Shown one piece after another: positions 25,400 to 33,639 of a stretch of 53,350 bases of DNA. Origin of the DNA: Acidobacteriota bacterium (GTDB taxonomy: Bacteria; Acidobacteriota; UBA6911; RPQK01; JAJDTT01). The first letter of the stretch is position 1. Each line of letters opens with the position of its first letter. The stretch lies in assembly GCA_028874215.1 (NCBI GenBank), contig JAPPLF010000069.1:1-53350 (forward strand), read 5' to 3'. The notes beneath the pieces are model-generated. The model had not been told where the DNA came from and ran no database searches. It worked only from the letters and a program-made list of their open reading frames with translations. The translations under genes and the position numbers were made by a program.

Positions 25400-26567
25400 G
25401 GTTTCGACTTTCCCGGTAGAGTGGGGAGAGTTCCCTCATCCTCTGCACGGTGCTGGGGAGCACGTCCAGAGCCGTCGTGATCTCTTTCTCGGTCGTCAAC
25501 CGGCTGAGGCTGAGCCGAAGCGCGCTCTCCACCCGCCGGTTCTGGAACCCCATGGCCTTCAGCACGTGGGAAGGCTCCAACGATCCCGAGGAGCAGGCCG
25601 CGCCGGTAGAGACGGCGATTCCCTGGAGGTCCAGTGAAATGAGCAGGGCCTCTCCCTCGACGCCTCGAAAACTCAGGTTGGTGGTGTGGGGCATCCTTCG
25701 CAGCGTCGATCCATTGATCCTGGCCTGGGGTATGCGCTCCAGGAGTCCCGTCTCCAGCCGGTCCCGCAGAGATCGAACCCGGTGGTCGAAATCCGCGAGG
25801 CCGTCCTTCGCCAGGGCGGCCGCCTTGCCCAATCCGACGATGCCCGGCACGTTCTCGGTGCCTCCCCGCCGTCCCCGTTCATGGGAACCGCCCAGGAGCA
25901 GAGACATCATCTCCACCCCGTGGCGGATGTAGAGGGCCCCGGCTCCCTTGGGACCGTGGATCTTGTGGGCCGAAAGTGAAAGCAGGTCCACGCCAAGGTC
26001 GTTCACGTCCACGGGAATCTTGCCCGCCGACTGGACCGCGTCGGAATGAAAGAGGATTCCCTTTTCCCTGGCCAACCGCCCCACCGCGCGCAGGTCCTGA
26101 ATCGCTCCGGTCTCGTTGTTGGCATGCATGATGGAGATGAGGATCGTGTCCTCACGAACCGCGGCGTGCAGGTCCTCGAGCCGGATCAACCCCTGGCGGT
26201 CCACCGGCAGATAGGTCACCCGGAATCCTTCCTCCTCCAACTGCTCCATGGTCCTCAGGACCGCGGGATGCTCGATGGTGGTGGTGACGAGATGGCGCCC
26301 CTTTGCGGAGTGGCCGGCGGCGATTCCCCGGAGGGCGGTGTTGTCCGACTCGGTCCCACCGCTGGTGAAGACGATCTCCTTGGGCAGGCAGCCGATGAGG
26401 TCGGCCACCGCCTGCCGAGCCGTCTCCACGGCTTCGCGCGCCTGCTGGCCGAATTCGTGAATCGACGAGGCGTTGCCGAAGTCCTGGAGAAAGTGGGGCG
26501 ACATGGCCTCCAGGACCCGGGGGTCCATTCGCGTCGTGGCGTTGTTGTCCAGGTAGACCCGCCTCAC
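25365..26567 (-). CDS. Cysteine desulfurase (NifS/IscS type)
   Basis: 400 residues, class V PLP fold. YLDNNATT at the N-terminus, PLP lysine Lys202 in SLSAHKIHGPKG, and catalytic Cys325 in STGAACSSGS, the class I pattern. It supplies persulfide sulfur to Fe-S assembly; the partner scaffold is encoded in the next, overlapping gene. It is transcribed divergently from the Hsp20 gene. Confidence 0.94.
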   Translation of the reverse strand: MRRVYLDNNATTRMDPRVLEAMSPHFLQDFGNASSIHEFGQQAREAVETARQAVADLIGCLPKEIVFTSGGTESDNTALRGIAAGHSAKGRHLVTTTIEHPAVLRTMEQLEEEGFRVTYLPVDRQGLIRLEDLHAAVREDTILISIMHANNETGAIQDLRAVGRLAREKGILFHSDAVQSAGKIPVDVNDLGVDLLSLSAHKIHGPKGAGALYIRHGVEMMSLLLGGSHERGRRGGTENVPGIVGLGKAAALAKDGLADFDHRVRSLRDRLETGLLERIPQARINGSTLRRMPHTTNLSFRGVEGEALLISLDLQGIAVSTGAACSSGSLEPSHVLKAMGFQNRRVESALRLSLSRLTTEKEITTALDVLPSTVQRMRELSPLYRESRNRVQREGQRAHS

Positions 26568-26642
26568 TGTCGTGGCTTCTCCCGCTCCGCCCGATTTGTT
26601 CCCTAGACTCGGAGGCGTTTACGCCGCGGCCAGCCATCGACC

Positions 26643-26671
26643 TTGACAGCCCCCGGATCCGATCTTACTAG
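26643..26671 (+). promoter_or_regulatory. Possible promoter of the Hsp20 gene
   Basis: A perfect TTGACA (26643-26648) is followed after 17 bases by a weak TACTAG at 26666-26671, about 58 bases before the Hsp20 start. It sits in the divergent gap with the cysteine desulfurase gene. No CIRCE-type heat-shock inverted repeat is seen. Confidence 0.4.
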
Positions 26672-26729
26672 AACAGTGGCTGGCCAAGAAGGAACAAACG
26701 ACAGCGTTGATATGAATAGGAGGTCAACA

Positions 26730-27176
26730 ATGCATCTCACAAGAGTAACGCCATTCGCAGGGTTCGACGGATTGCACCGGTTGATGGACAATTTCCTTCG
26801 GGACACCCGTTTCCTGGCTCCTGCCGGAAGTGACGAAGTCCACCCCGTGCGCCGGCCCATCTCGGACGTGTACGAGACCGGAGAAAGCCTGGTTTTCACC
26901 ATGGAGCTGCCCGGATTCGACAAGAGCGAGATCGAGGTCAACGTCAACAGCGACTATCTGCAGGTCAAGGGCGAGCGCAAGGCCCAGGAGAAGGAGGATC
27001 GCACCTACCGCCAGGCCCAAAGGTGGCACGGCCGGTTCCAGCGTTCCTTCCGGCTTCCCCGCCACGGACTGGATCGGGAGAAGGTCTCGGCCGAGCTGAA
27101 GAACGGAGTTCTCAGCATCTCCATCGCCAAGCTCAAGCCGGCGAAGCCCAAGCAGATCGCGGTCCGGGTCAGCTGA
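26730..27176 (+). CDS. Small heat-shock protein Hsp20
   Basis: 148 residues. Alpha-crystallin domain at about 45-140, ending in the GVLSISIAK strand and a C-terminal basic tail. ELPGFDKSEIEVNVN and FRLPRHGLDREKVSAELKNG are strong family matches. A perfect ribosome-binding site AGGAGGT (26717-26723) is 6 bases before the ATG at 26730, which decides this start over two upstream in-frame Met codons. It binds unfolding proteins in the cytoplasm without ATP. Confidence 0.93.
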   Translation: MHLTRVTPFAGFDGLHRLMDNFLRDTRFLAPAGSDEVHPVRRPISDVYETGESLVFTMELPGFDKSEIEVNVNSDYLQVKGERKAQEKEDRTYRQAQRWHGRFQRSFRLPRHGLDREKVSAELKNGVLSISIAKLKPAKPKQIAVRVS

Positions 27177-27344
27177 AGTCCCGGGCTCGAGGGCCCCGGA
27201 ACCTCCCCCCTCCGGGGCCCTGCTCACTTCGTCGAAAAACCTGGGAGGTCTCCCACCGGATGGGAGCGATTTCCTAACCGCCGAACTCCAGTGTGACAGC
27301 TTGACGACCAAGATTGGGCGATTGGAAGTCACCTCCCGCAGGAG

Positions 27345-27411
27345 CGGCGGTTTCCAAACCGCCGATTCTTGGAACTTCGGGAAATGCGGCGCACGGGCGA
27401 TTGGAATCGCC
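27345..27411. repeat. Intergenic palindromes between hsp20 and tRNA-Phe
   Basis: The 430-base gap 27177-27606 holds no supportable gene. It contains a perfect hairpin CGGCGGTTTCCAAACCGCCG (27345-27364) and a second GGGCGATTGGAATCGCC (27395-27411), plus partial units near 27269 and 27317, of the same family as those at 5161, 12914, 34762 and 52251. Confidence 0.65.
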
Positions 27412-27562
27412 TCCCTTTTCACGGAAGAAGGAGAAACATTCTTGTCTCCCTATTTCTGGCCGACGGGGAACCGCCGGATGCAAGGCCGCCGCAAAGACCA
27501 ACAGCGGATCGCTCTCTCCGATCGGCCTCATTTTTCGGGGTAACGCGTGACCAGGGTCCATC

Positions 27563-27590
27563 TTGCAGGGGGACCGGCTTCTGGTAGAAT
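27563..27590 (+). promoter_or_regulatory. Promoter of tRNA-Phe
   Basis: TTGCAG (27563-27568), a 16-base spacer and TAGAAT (27585-27590) form a sigma70-like promoter, with the tRNA 5' end 16 bases further on. Confidence 0.55.
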
Positions 27591-27606
27591 ACAACCCTTT
27601 TCGAGA

Positions 27607-27679
27607 GCCGGGGTAGCTCAGTCGGTAGAGCAGGGGACTGAAAATCCCCGTGTCGGCGGTTCGATTCCGTCCCCCGGCA
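27607..27679 (+). tRNA. tRNA-Phe (GAA)
   Basis: Cloverleaf by inspection: acceptor stem GCCGGGG/CCCCGGC with discriminator A79 (27679), D arm with AGCTCAGTCGGTAGAGC, anticodon stem GGGGA/TCCCC with loop CTGAAAA, so anticodon GAA at 27640-27642, and T arm with GGTTCGATTCC. CCA is not encoded (CCC follows). It marks the left edge of an accessory patch, but I find no copy of its 3' end downstream. Confidence 0.95.
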
Positions 27680-27927
27680 CCCCTCTACGAAGTCGCCTTC
27701 TCCCCTGACTCCCTTTCGTTCGCAGACGCAGCATTCGGTTCCCGACGCCCCGCCAACTCGCAGAGTCGTGGAGCGCATCTCGATGTGAAGGCGGGGTGAG
27801 CACCTGCTGCTCACGGAAGAGGCGTCGAGCCGGCCCAGCAGAAAATAATTTTGACCCCGTCCAAGCGCCCCTTGCAGCATGATCTTGAATGAACCAAGTT
27901 AATTGGACCAAGTCTCAGGAGGATTGC

Positions 27928-28194
27928 ATGCGGACTGTCAGTATGCACGAAGCGAAGATGCACCTTTCCCGTCTCGTACAGGCTGCCGCCAATGGCGAGC
28001 CGTTTATCATCGCCCGTGACGGCAAGCCGCTGGTCAAAGTCGTCGCGGTAGAGACGCCGGATCACGGAACAGTGTCCCGAATAGGGTTTTTGGCCGGTAG
28101 AATCTCGGTGCCGCCCGACTTCGACCTTATAGGCGCTGACGAGACCGGGACATTGTTCGAAGGTGAGCATGACGGCGATCGTGAGAGTAAGTGA
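27928..28194 (+). CDS. Phd/YefM-type antitoxin, no toxin partner seen
   Basis: 88 residues. MRTVSMHEAKMHLSRLVQ begins a Phd/YefM DNA-binding domain, with GEPFIIARDGKPLVKV as the second conserved strand pair. AGGAGG a few bases upstream fixes the start over an ATG 39 bases earlier. Normally a VapC/PIN or Doc toxin follows directly. Here the frame ends into the repeat core AGTGACAGTCCCC at 28190-28202 and an unrelated glycosylase gene follows, so the toxin seems lost. Confidence 0.82.
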   Translation: MRTVSMHEAKMHLSRLVQAAANGEPFIIARDGKPLVKVVAVETPDHGTVSRIGFLAGRISVPPDFDLIGADETGTLFEGEHDGDRESK

Positions 28195-28202
28195 CAGTCC
28201 CC
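28190..28202 (+). repeat. Core of dispersed repeat AGTGACWGTCCC
   Basis: AGTGACAGTCCCC, overlapping the 3' end of the Phd gene; related to the two longer copies at 28921 and 30950. Confidence 0.5.
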
Positions 28203-28213
28203 TTCACACACAC

Positions 28214-28858
28214 ATGAAACCTACCCGCGAAGAACTCCGCCTACTCGGTCGGCGCGACCCCGTGCTGGGGGCGGCCATGCGACGGTTGCCACCCTTTCCG
28301 GGCTTCCCGATGGGGGTGCTCGCCCGTGGTTCGCACTTTCAGGCGATCGCCAGGTCGATCGCCTTTCAGCAACTCGCCGCTGCGGCCGCGAACACAATCT
28401 ACTCGCGGGTGTGCGCTCTGACCCCGGGACCACGTTTCCCCACCGTCGAAGAGTGTCTCGAGCTGTCCGACGAAGCGTTTCGCAGCGCGGGATTCTCGGC
28501 CCCGAAAACCCGGGCCGTCAAGGACTTGGCAGCCCGGTGTACGGATGGCTCCGTCCGTCTGCGCAGCGTGTCCCGGATGACGGACGACGAAATCGTGGAG
28601 ATGTTGTCGTCCGTGTGGGGAATCGGCGAGTGGACGGCGCAAATGTTCCTGATGTTCCGTCTTGGCCGCCTCGACGTGATGCCCGTGGGGGACCTGGGTG
28701 TCCGCGAGGGTGCGCGTCTGCTTGACGGGCTGGACGAGCGCCCCGTTCCGGCCGTCGTTCTGGAACGCGCCGAGGTCTGGCGGCCGCTGCGTTCCGTGGC
28801 GACCTGGGTCCTCTATCGCCTGTGCGATGAAGCCAGGGATGCCGGCATGACCGCATGA
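28214..28858 (+). CDS. DNA-3-methyladenine glycosylase II-like (AlkA/HhH-GPD)
   Basis: 214 residues, the core HhH-GPD repair glycosylase without the N-terminal AlkA extension. FQAIARSIAFQQLAAAAA is the conserved entry helix, VWGIGEWTAQMFLMF the helix-hairpin-helix, and DVMPVGDLGVREG contains the catalytic Asp. It removes alkylated bases. Start set at the Met of MKPTREE; the frame continues upstream but overlaps the antitoxin gene. The stop overlaps the start of a 45-codon open frame (28855-28992) that reads into the repeat at 28921, probably a cut-off downstream gene. Confidence 0.88.
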   Translation: MKPTREELRLLGRRDPVLGAAMRRLPPFPGFPMGVLARGSHFQAIARSIAFQQLAAAAANTIYSRVCALTPGPRFPTVEECLELSDEAFRSAGFSAPKTRAVKDLAARCTDGSVRLRSVSRMTDDEIVEMLSSVWGIGEWTAQMFLMFRLGRLDVMPVGDLGVREGARLLDGLDERPVPAVVLERAEVWRPLRSVATWVLYRLCDEARDAGMTA

Positions 28859-28992
28859 CGCTTGACCCGGATCCCACCGATCAGTTCTGGCAGGCCCTCG
28901 TTCGAGCACAGGCCGCGTCGGGGCAAGGAAGTGACTGTCCCATAATTGTTCTCGCCCGGGCTGGGGCAGACAAGGAACCGATCGTTTCATGA
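28855..28992 (+). pseudogene. Truncated open frame after the glycosylase gene
   Basis: It starts at an ATGA overlap with the glycosylase stop and reads MTLDPDPTDQFWQALVRAQ before running into the repeat at 28921-28941 and ending after 45 codons. The coupled start suggests a former gene whose body was replaced when the repeat arrived. No homology is assigned. Confidence 0.3.
28921..28941 (+). repeat. 21-bp dispersed repeat, copy 1
   Basis: Twenty of 21 bases match 30950-30970 (GGGCAAG, then R, then AAGTGACTGTCCC). It lies in the accessory patch between the glycosylase and Fic genes. Confidence 0.65.
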
Positions 28993-29056
28993 TCAGATTG
29001 ACAAAGAAACGGTTGATTCCTTAGATTGCAGCGCAGGAAAGGGGCGGTTCGCAACC

Positions 29057-30238
29057 GTGGCTCGCCAGACTGGTCAATACCGCATCACCAGCACCCTCGG
29101 AGAAGAGGTGCGCGCATTCGTACCCTACCCGCTTCCTCCGGACGATCCACCTTTGGCCCTGGCCGGCGCGGCGGCCGAGCTCGAGGTCGCCGCCATGGCC
29201 GCGTTGGCCCGCCTTGCCGTAGCGGGATCGATGGTGCTGAGCATCGACTGGTTCCTCTACGGATTCGTCCGCAAGGAGGCGGTCGTCACCTCGCAGATCG
29301 AAGGGACGCAGGCAACGCTCCGCGACGTGATCACCTTCGAAGCCACGCACCGTAGCGACCGTCCGGACGACGTACGCGAGGTCTGCAACTATGTGGACGC
29401 GCTCGCCCACGCCCGCGCGCGAATCGCAGATCCCAAGGGGCTTCCGCTCAGCATCCGCCTCCTGTGCGAGGCGCACCACATCCTGATGGCGGGTGTACGA
29501 GGCGAGAACATGCAGCCCGGTGAAATCCGCCGCTCGCAGAACTGGATCGGTGGCAGCCGGCCGGGCAACGCCCGCTTCGTGCCCCCTCCACCAGAGGAGG
29601 TGCCGGGCGCGCTCGGCGCGCTGGAACGGTGGCTGCACCAGGACAGCGATCTCCCGCCGCTGGTCCGGGCGGGTCTTGCGCACGTACAGTTCGAGACGAT
29701 TCATCCGTTCCTCGACGGCAACGGACGCATCGGCCGGTTGTTGATTGCGCTCCTGATGGAGCACTGGGGGCTGCTCGATCTGCCTCTTCTCTACCTCAGC
29801 CTGGCATTCAAGCGGAACCAGCCGGAGTATTACACCCGGCTCGCGGCCGTGCGCAGCGATGGCGACTGGGAGGGTTGGATCCGGTTCTTCCTCGACTGCG
29901 TGCGCGAGGCCGCCGATGACGGCGTTCGGGTCGCCCGGGAGCTGCATGCGCTTGTCGGGCGCGACCGTGACCGCGTTCTGGTCCATGAGCGTGCGACTGT
30001 GACCGCCATCCGGCTGATCGAGCGCCTGCCGTCCCGTCCGGTCGTGACCGTCGCCGCGGCGTCAGATCTCCTCGGCCTCACGGCGCCGCCGACCCGCAAG
30101 GCCGTGGCGTTGCTGGAGGGCCTTGGCGTGCTGCGCGAGATCACGGGAAGGCGGCGTGGACGCGCCTACTCCTACCACGAATATCTTCACATCCTGACGG
30201 ACGACCAGCCCCTTCGAAGAACCGGTCCCGGTGCATGA
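29057..30238 (+). CDS. Fic-domain protein (AMPylase-type) with C-terminal winged helix
   Basis: 393 residues from a GTG. The Fic active motif HPFLDGNGRIGR lies at 216-227 with catalytic His216. An inhibitory-helix motif of the (S/T)xxxE(G/N) type, TSQIEG, lies at 78-83, so this is a class II self-inhibited Fic protein. A winged-helix-like domain covers roughly 315-385. The family transfers AMP from ATP to target protein hydroxyls. The frame is open 37 codons further upstream, but the GTG has a GGAAAGGGGCGG ribosome-binding stretch. It stands alone with no antitoxin. Confidence 0.9.
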   Translation: MARQTGQYRITSTLGEEVRAFVPYPLPPDDPPLALAGAAAELEVAAMAALARLAVAGSMVLSIDWFLYGFVRKEAVVTSQIEGTQATLRDVITFEATHRSDRPDDVREVCNYVDALAHARARIADPKGLPLSIRLLCEAHHILMAGVRGENMQPGEIRRSQNWIGGSRPGNARFVPPPPEEVPGALGALERWLHQDSDLPPLVRAGLAHVQFETIHPFLDGNGRIGRLLIALLMEHWGLLDLPLLYLSLAFKRNQPEYYTRLAAVRSDGDWEGWIRFFLDCVREAADDGVRVARELHALVGRDRDRVLVHERATVTAIRLIERLPSRPVVTVAAASDLLGLTAPPTRKAVALLEGLGVLREITGRRRGRAYSYHEYLHILTDDQPLRRTGPGA

Positions 30239-30376
30239 CGTCATTCCGCGACGATCATTCGGGCGGAAGAAAGAGACTGACTGTTCTTCTCGGTTCTCCT
30301 CCGGCCAAGGCCTGGGTAGGCTGGTGCCCCCCTGAGAGAAGGAGGGATTGAGGCCAGGTAAGGTCTCTTACAGTCC

Positions 30377-30580
30377 CTATGGTTCAGATTCCTTGATTTG
30401 AGCGATCTTCATCAGGTGCTTCTGCAGACCACGTTTCAGAGCGCCGCTGTGCACAGCGACCGAGATACGGGTAGGAATCCCTGCCTTCACATAGATGTGG
30501 TGGCTGCCTCTGACTCGCTTCAAACGTCAACCTCGCGACTCGAGCCGCCGGCAGAATTGCTTCCCGCTGACGGTTCTCAC
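30377..30580 (-). pseudogene. hicA: HicA toxin gene interrupted by an in-frame stop
   Basis: Reading leftward from a GTG that overlaps the hicB stop (GTGA), the frame gives 17 codons ending LESRG, then TGA (30527-30529), then 49 codons in the same frame beginning RLKRVRGSHHIYVKAG and ending at TAG. HicA proteins normally read ...GW.LKR..GSHHIY, so the TGA stands where a conserved Trp (TGG) is expected: one G-to-A change. The catalytic-His region GSHHIY is intact. The toxin is therefore probably inactive unless the stop is read through. Confidence 0.8.
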
Positions 30581-30780
30581 ACGGCAATCTTGATGATTTT
30601 GTCCTTCTCGGAGACAGTAATATCCCGGGCCTCGACAGATAAGCACCCCTCGACGGCTTCGTAGAGGTTGCCTAACAGATCTTCAAATGAGTCTCCCTGG
30701 GTCGCACACCCTGGGATGGACGGCACCTCCGCCCAGTATCCGCCCTCCTCCACTTCATGGGTCACGACTTTCAGTTTCAT
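30577..30780 (-). CDS. hicB: HicB-type antitoxin
   Basis: 67 residues, the short HicB form. EEGGYWAEVPSIPGCATQGDS and LLGNLYEAVEG are the family signature. AGGAGGAATC precedes the ATG at 30780 and decides the start. Unusually it is encoded before the toxin gene. It would bind HicA and repress the operon; here the toxin has an internal stop. Confidence 0.87.
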   Translation of the reverse strand: MKLKVVTHEVEEGGYWAEVPSIPGCATQGDSFEDLLGNLYEAVEGCLSVEARDITVSEKDKIIKIAV

Positions 30781-30949
30781 GATTCCTCCTGCTCTGGAAG
30801 ATTCGCCACAATGCGAACCCATTCCCTCCTGAGTGACCAATGTATGGAGCCACTCCCAGGAAAAGCCAACCTACACCAGGGAAACCCATATGTTCGCGGA
30901 GTCACTCGGCGGAGCCGAAGTTGACCGTCCCTCTGCTCGGCCCGATCCT

Positions 30950-30970
30950 GGGCAAGAAAGTGACTGTCCC
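30950..30970 (+). repeat. 21-bp dispersed repeat, copy 2
   Basis: Differs from 28921-28941 at one base. It lies in the 246-base gap between the HicB and HigA genes, where no gene is seen. Confidence 0.65.
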
Positions 30971-31026
30971 CACCTCGCGTATCCGAGGATCTCACGGCAA
31001 CTTTCTAGGAGGTCCGTATTGAGATT

Positions 31027-31326
31027 TCAGACATGAGCATGTTGGGGCTTTAGCGTTGGCAAGGTCTTGATCTCCCTGCGGGCTTTCTTCTCGGCAAGGC
31101 GCAGTTCATAGAGTTTTTGAAGATTGAGCCAAAACTCCGCACTGGTGCCAAAGAAGTGGCCGAGGCGCAAGGCGGTATCGGCGGTAATTGCCCTCCGTTC
31201 GTTCAGAATCTCAGTAATGCGGTTCGTAGGAACATTCAGGTTACGCGCGAGCGCAGCGGCACTCATATTGAGCTCTTTCAGTTCTTCGGCGACATGTTTG
31301 CCGGGATGGATTGCAGGCAAGCTCAT
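31027..31326 (-). CDS. higA: HigA/VapI-type antitoxin
   Basis: 99 residues. MSLPAIHPGKHVAEELKELN, then an XRE helix-turn-helix (about residues 24-50, NVPTNRITEILNERR), then ALRLGHFFGTSAEFWLNLQ, the standard HigA layout. The start chosen lacks nine upstream codons because the MSLPAIHPG start is the family norm. Follows the toxin gene by 10 bases in one operon. Confidence 0.92.
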   Translation of the reverse strand: MSLPAIHPGKHVAEELKELNMSAAALARNLNVPTNRITEILNERRAITADTALRLGHFFGTSAEFWLNLQKLYELRLAEKKARREIKTLPTLKPQHAHV

Positions 31327-31336
31327 AGCGGTTCTC

Positions 31337-31621
31337 CTAGTGGTAGTCAACAATCTCTACATTCTCAGGTCCAGAGGATTCCTTCGGCCATTCGAAGCAA
31401 ATCCGCCACTTGTCATTGATACGGATGCTGTACTGGCCCTTGCGGTCACCTTTGAGTGCTTCGAAACGATTGCCGGGCAAGGCGGCAAGGTCCTGAAGAG
31501 CGGTTGCCGCTTCAAGTCGATCGATCTTCAAGAGTGAAGCCCGTTCGATACCGGAGAAAGCCTTTATCCGTTTCCCGGTGGCGAAGTCCCTAGTCCGCTT
31601 GTCGCGGTAGCTAATGATCAT
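31337..31621 (-). CDS. higB: HigB-type toxin (RelE/ParE superfamily)
   Basis: 94 residues with the RelE-like fold. LPGNRFEALKGDRKGQYSIR and INDKWRICFEW are the conserved strands of ribosome-dependent mRNA interferases of the HigB group. Toxin-first order is the HigBA rule. Appears intact, unlike the nearby HicA. Confidence 0.92.
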   Translation of the reverse strand: MIISYRDKRTRDFATGKRIKAFSGIERASLLKIDRLEAATALQDLAALPGNRFEALKGDRKGQYSIRINDKWRICFEWPKESSGPENVEIVDYH

Positions 31622-31972
31622 TCCGAATTTACCCGAAAATATGCGTTACGTCAAGAGTAAAGGTCATCGTAGCGAGTTTCCATCGCAACTGGCTAGAGGG
31701 TTCGAGGGAATCCTAAATGTCGATGGAAGTAGTGCCTTCGGCAGAGCACGGTGAAATACGGATTCCGACCGCTGCAAGGAACTGCCCAAGCCTGTACGCG
31801 GAATCGCATCTGCGAGGCTGTACCTCTCATCGTAGGGTGAATTGGATCCTGGGAGCAGGTTGATCGTCTTTGAAGCTATGGTACTGTCGACATCTACGCC
31901 GAAACACACACCTTACGGGGCTTCCGGCGTGCTCGAAATCTTCAGACCGGCGATCTGGTCGGTCTGCTCCTC
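31622..31972. other. 350-base gap without a recognisable gene
   Basis: Lower in GC than its surroundings. Frames on both strands are short and match no family I know. Probably decayed sequence at the right edge of the toxin-antitoxin patch. Confidence 0.4.
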
Positions 31973-33487
31973 TCACTTGAACCGGAAGGAATAGATATCC
32001 GCGTCCTTCATGACGAAGCGAAGCCGGATCGGCCTTTCCGCCAGCCGGTCGAATCTCATGGGGTCGGTGGGCAGAAACCCCGGCCGGCTCCACCGGATCC
32101 TTCTCTGAATGTGATCGCCGAAGATGACCGGCGATTCCTCCAGCGTGAAACCCGGAATCGGTTGTCCGTCCTGGTCCTGGACCTCGATTCGGATGCTGCC
32201 CACGGCCGAGGTCGAGAAGTTGAGGACCAGATCCCTGCCTTCGAACCGGAACGGCTTGGTCACGAATTCTCCACCGGAGTATGGCGCCTTGATGGAAGTG
32301 AAGCCGTCGGTGCGCAGGACGAATCGTTCCAAGTAGGTGGACGGGTAGGTGTAGTTGCGGGACACGTAGATCGACATCTCGTCATTGATGATCGGCACCA
32401 CGCCCACTGCCGTGCTGTTGGTCCGGTGGATCCAGTTCCGCTCCTCCCTTCCCGGCCGGATGAATGCCTCCGGCCAGACGTTCCAGTCGATCCCGTCGCG
32501 GCTGGTCATGAAGACGGTCTCCGAAATACCGGGCCGGGGAGCGTCGTCGTGGATCTGCCTCAACGGTTGGAACCGCTTGGGAAACCCCAGAGAGATATGG
32601 GGAGCCCGGAAATAGGGCGTCGCGGCATTCGTGTAGAGGTGGTCCACCGGACGGGTGTTGCCGTTGAAGGTGCAGGGGACCGGCTCCGTCCAATCGACGA
32701 GGTCCTTGGACGTGGTCCGGGCGAAGGTGCGGACGTCCTGCAGCATGTAGCGGAAGTAGAAGACGTACTGTTGCTCCGATTCGGACCAGAACAGCACGTT
32801 GACGGAATCGAAGGCATTGGGAAGCGAGGTGACGAAGAGGGGGTCCTCCCGCCACTTCTTCCATTGGAGTCCATCAGGCGAGACCCAGAGCACCAGGCCC
32901 ACGGAGCGTTCCCTGGTTTGGCCGAACCTGGGATTGATGCCGACTCCGCCCCCCGCCTTGAAACGCATCGCCGGATCGACGCCGGGCCGGGTGTCCAGCA
33001 GGGGCGCACCCTGAGGCCTATCGGTGACGATGTTGTTTTCGGTGGATCCGTCAAACTCGTAAAGGCCGAGATTCGGCCGCGTCCAGTGGATTCCGTCCCG
33101 GCTTTCGGCATAGCAGAGAAAGTTGGGATGTGCAGGCGTGAGCTTCTCGTCCTGCCGCAGTCCGGCCTTCCTCGCATAGGTCGGGTCGGTGCGGCCCATG
33201 TAGTACATGCGGAAGAGGTCGCCGTCCTTGAAGACGGTCAACTGCCAACTGGTGTTCCCCTCCCAGGGACGATCGAATTCCAGGACCTTGCCGCCGGACC
33301 AGGGTGAGTGAAGCCGGATCTCCACACCCTCCATCTCGGCGATCAGATGGTCGTCGGTGAACAACTCCAGCCGGGAACCGATGTCAACGGTTTCCATGGA
33401 ATTGGCCTCCCCCGCGGCAATAAAGGAACCGGTCGCAGCCGCAGATACGGCCAGCAACGCCAAGACTCGAAGCCAGGTTACGCGCAT
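31973..33487 (-). CDS. Exported beta-propeller glycosidase-like protein A
   Basis: 504 residues with a cleavable signal peptide (hydrophobic residues about 7-25). The mature part shows repeated CYAESRDGIHW and MTSRDGIDW motifs, the blade signature of GH32/GH43-like or sialidase-like five-bladed propellers, and begins with LFTDDHLIAEMEG, typical of uncharacterised propellers common in planctomycetes and acidobacteria. A C-terminal beta domain ends IRLRFVMKDADIYSFRFK. It is a paralogue of the protein at 36576-38135. Substrate unknown; no catalytic acids can be assigned with confidence. Confidence 0.72.
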   Translation of the reverse strand: MRVTWLRVLALLAVSAAATGSFIAAGEANSMETVDIGSRLELFTDDHLIAEMEGVEIRLHSPWSGGKVLEFDRPWEGNTSWQLTVFKDGDLFRMYYMGRTDPTYARKAGLRQDEKLTPAHPNFLCYAESRDGIHWTRPNLGLYEFDGSTENNIVTDRPQGAPLLDTRPGVDPAMRFKAGGGVGINPRFGQTRERSVGLVLWVSPDGLQWKKWREDPLFVTSLPNAFDSVNVLFWSESEQQYVFYFRYMLQDVRTFARTTSKDLVDWTEPVPCTFNGNTRPVDHLYTNAATPYFRAPHISLGFPKRFQPLRQIHDDAPRPGISETVFMTSRDGIDWNVWPEAFIRPGREERNWIHRTNSTAVGVVPIINDEMSIYVSRNYTYPSTYLERFVLRTDGFTSIKAPYSGGEFVTKPFRFEGRDLVLNFSTSAVGSIRIEVQDQDGQPIPGFTLEESPVIFGDHIQRRIRWSRPGFLPTDPMRFDRLAERPIRLRFVMKDADIYSFRFK

Positions 33488-33639
33488 GATTCACTCCTCG
33501 GTCGCAATTGGGTCCGCTGTCCCGCGGGTTGCCGCGTGGATGCCGACAATTCCGATTCTGTCCCTGTTGAAATCGCAATCATGTGAGGATACGTTTCGGA
33601 AGCGTTCTCGCCAAGGGCGGTCAACAGGAGGGGTTGCTG

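Noticed and set aside
31664-31909. Short open frame in the gap after HigB
   Set aside because: 81 codons without motif or ribosome-binding site, in decayed-looking DNA.
27607-33600. Integrase-type genomic island with att sites at tRNA-Phe
   Set aside because: No second copy of the tRNA 3' end and no integrase gene are visible in the window.
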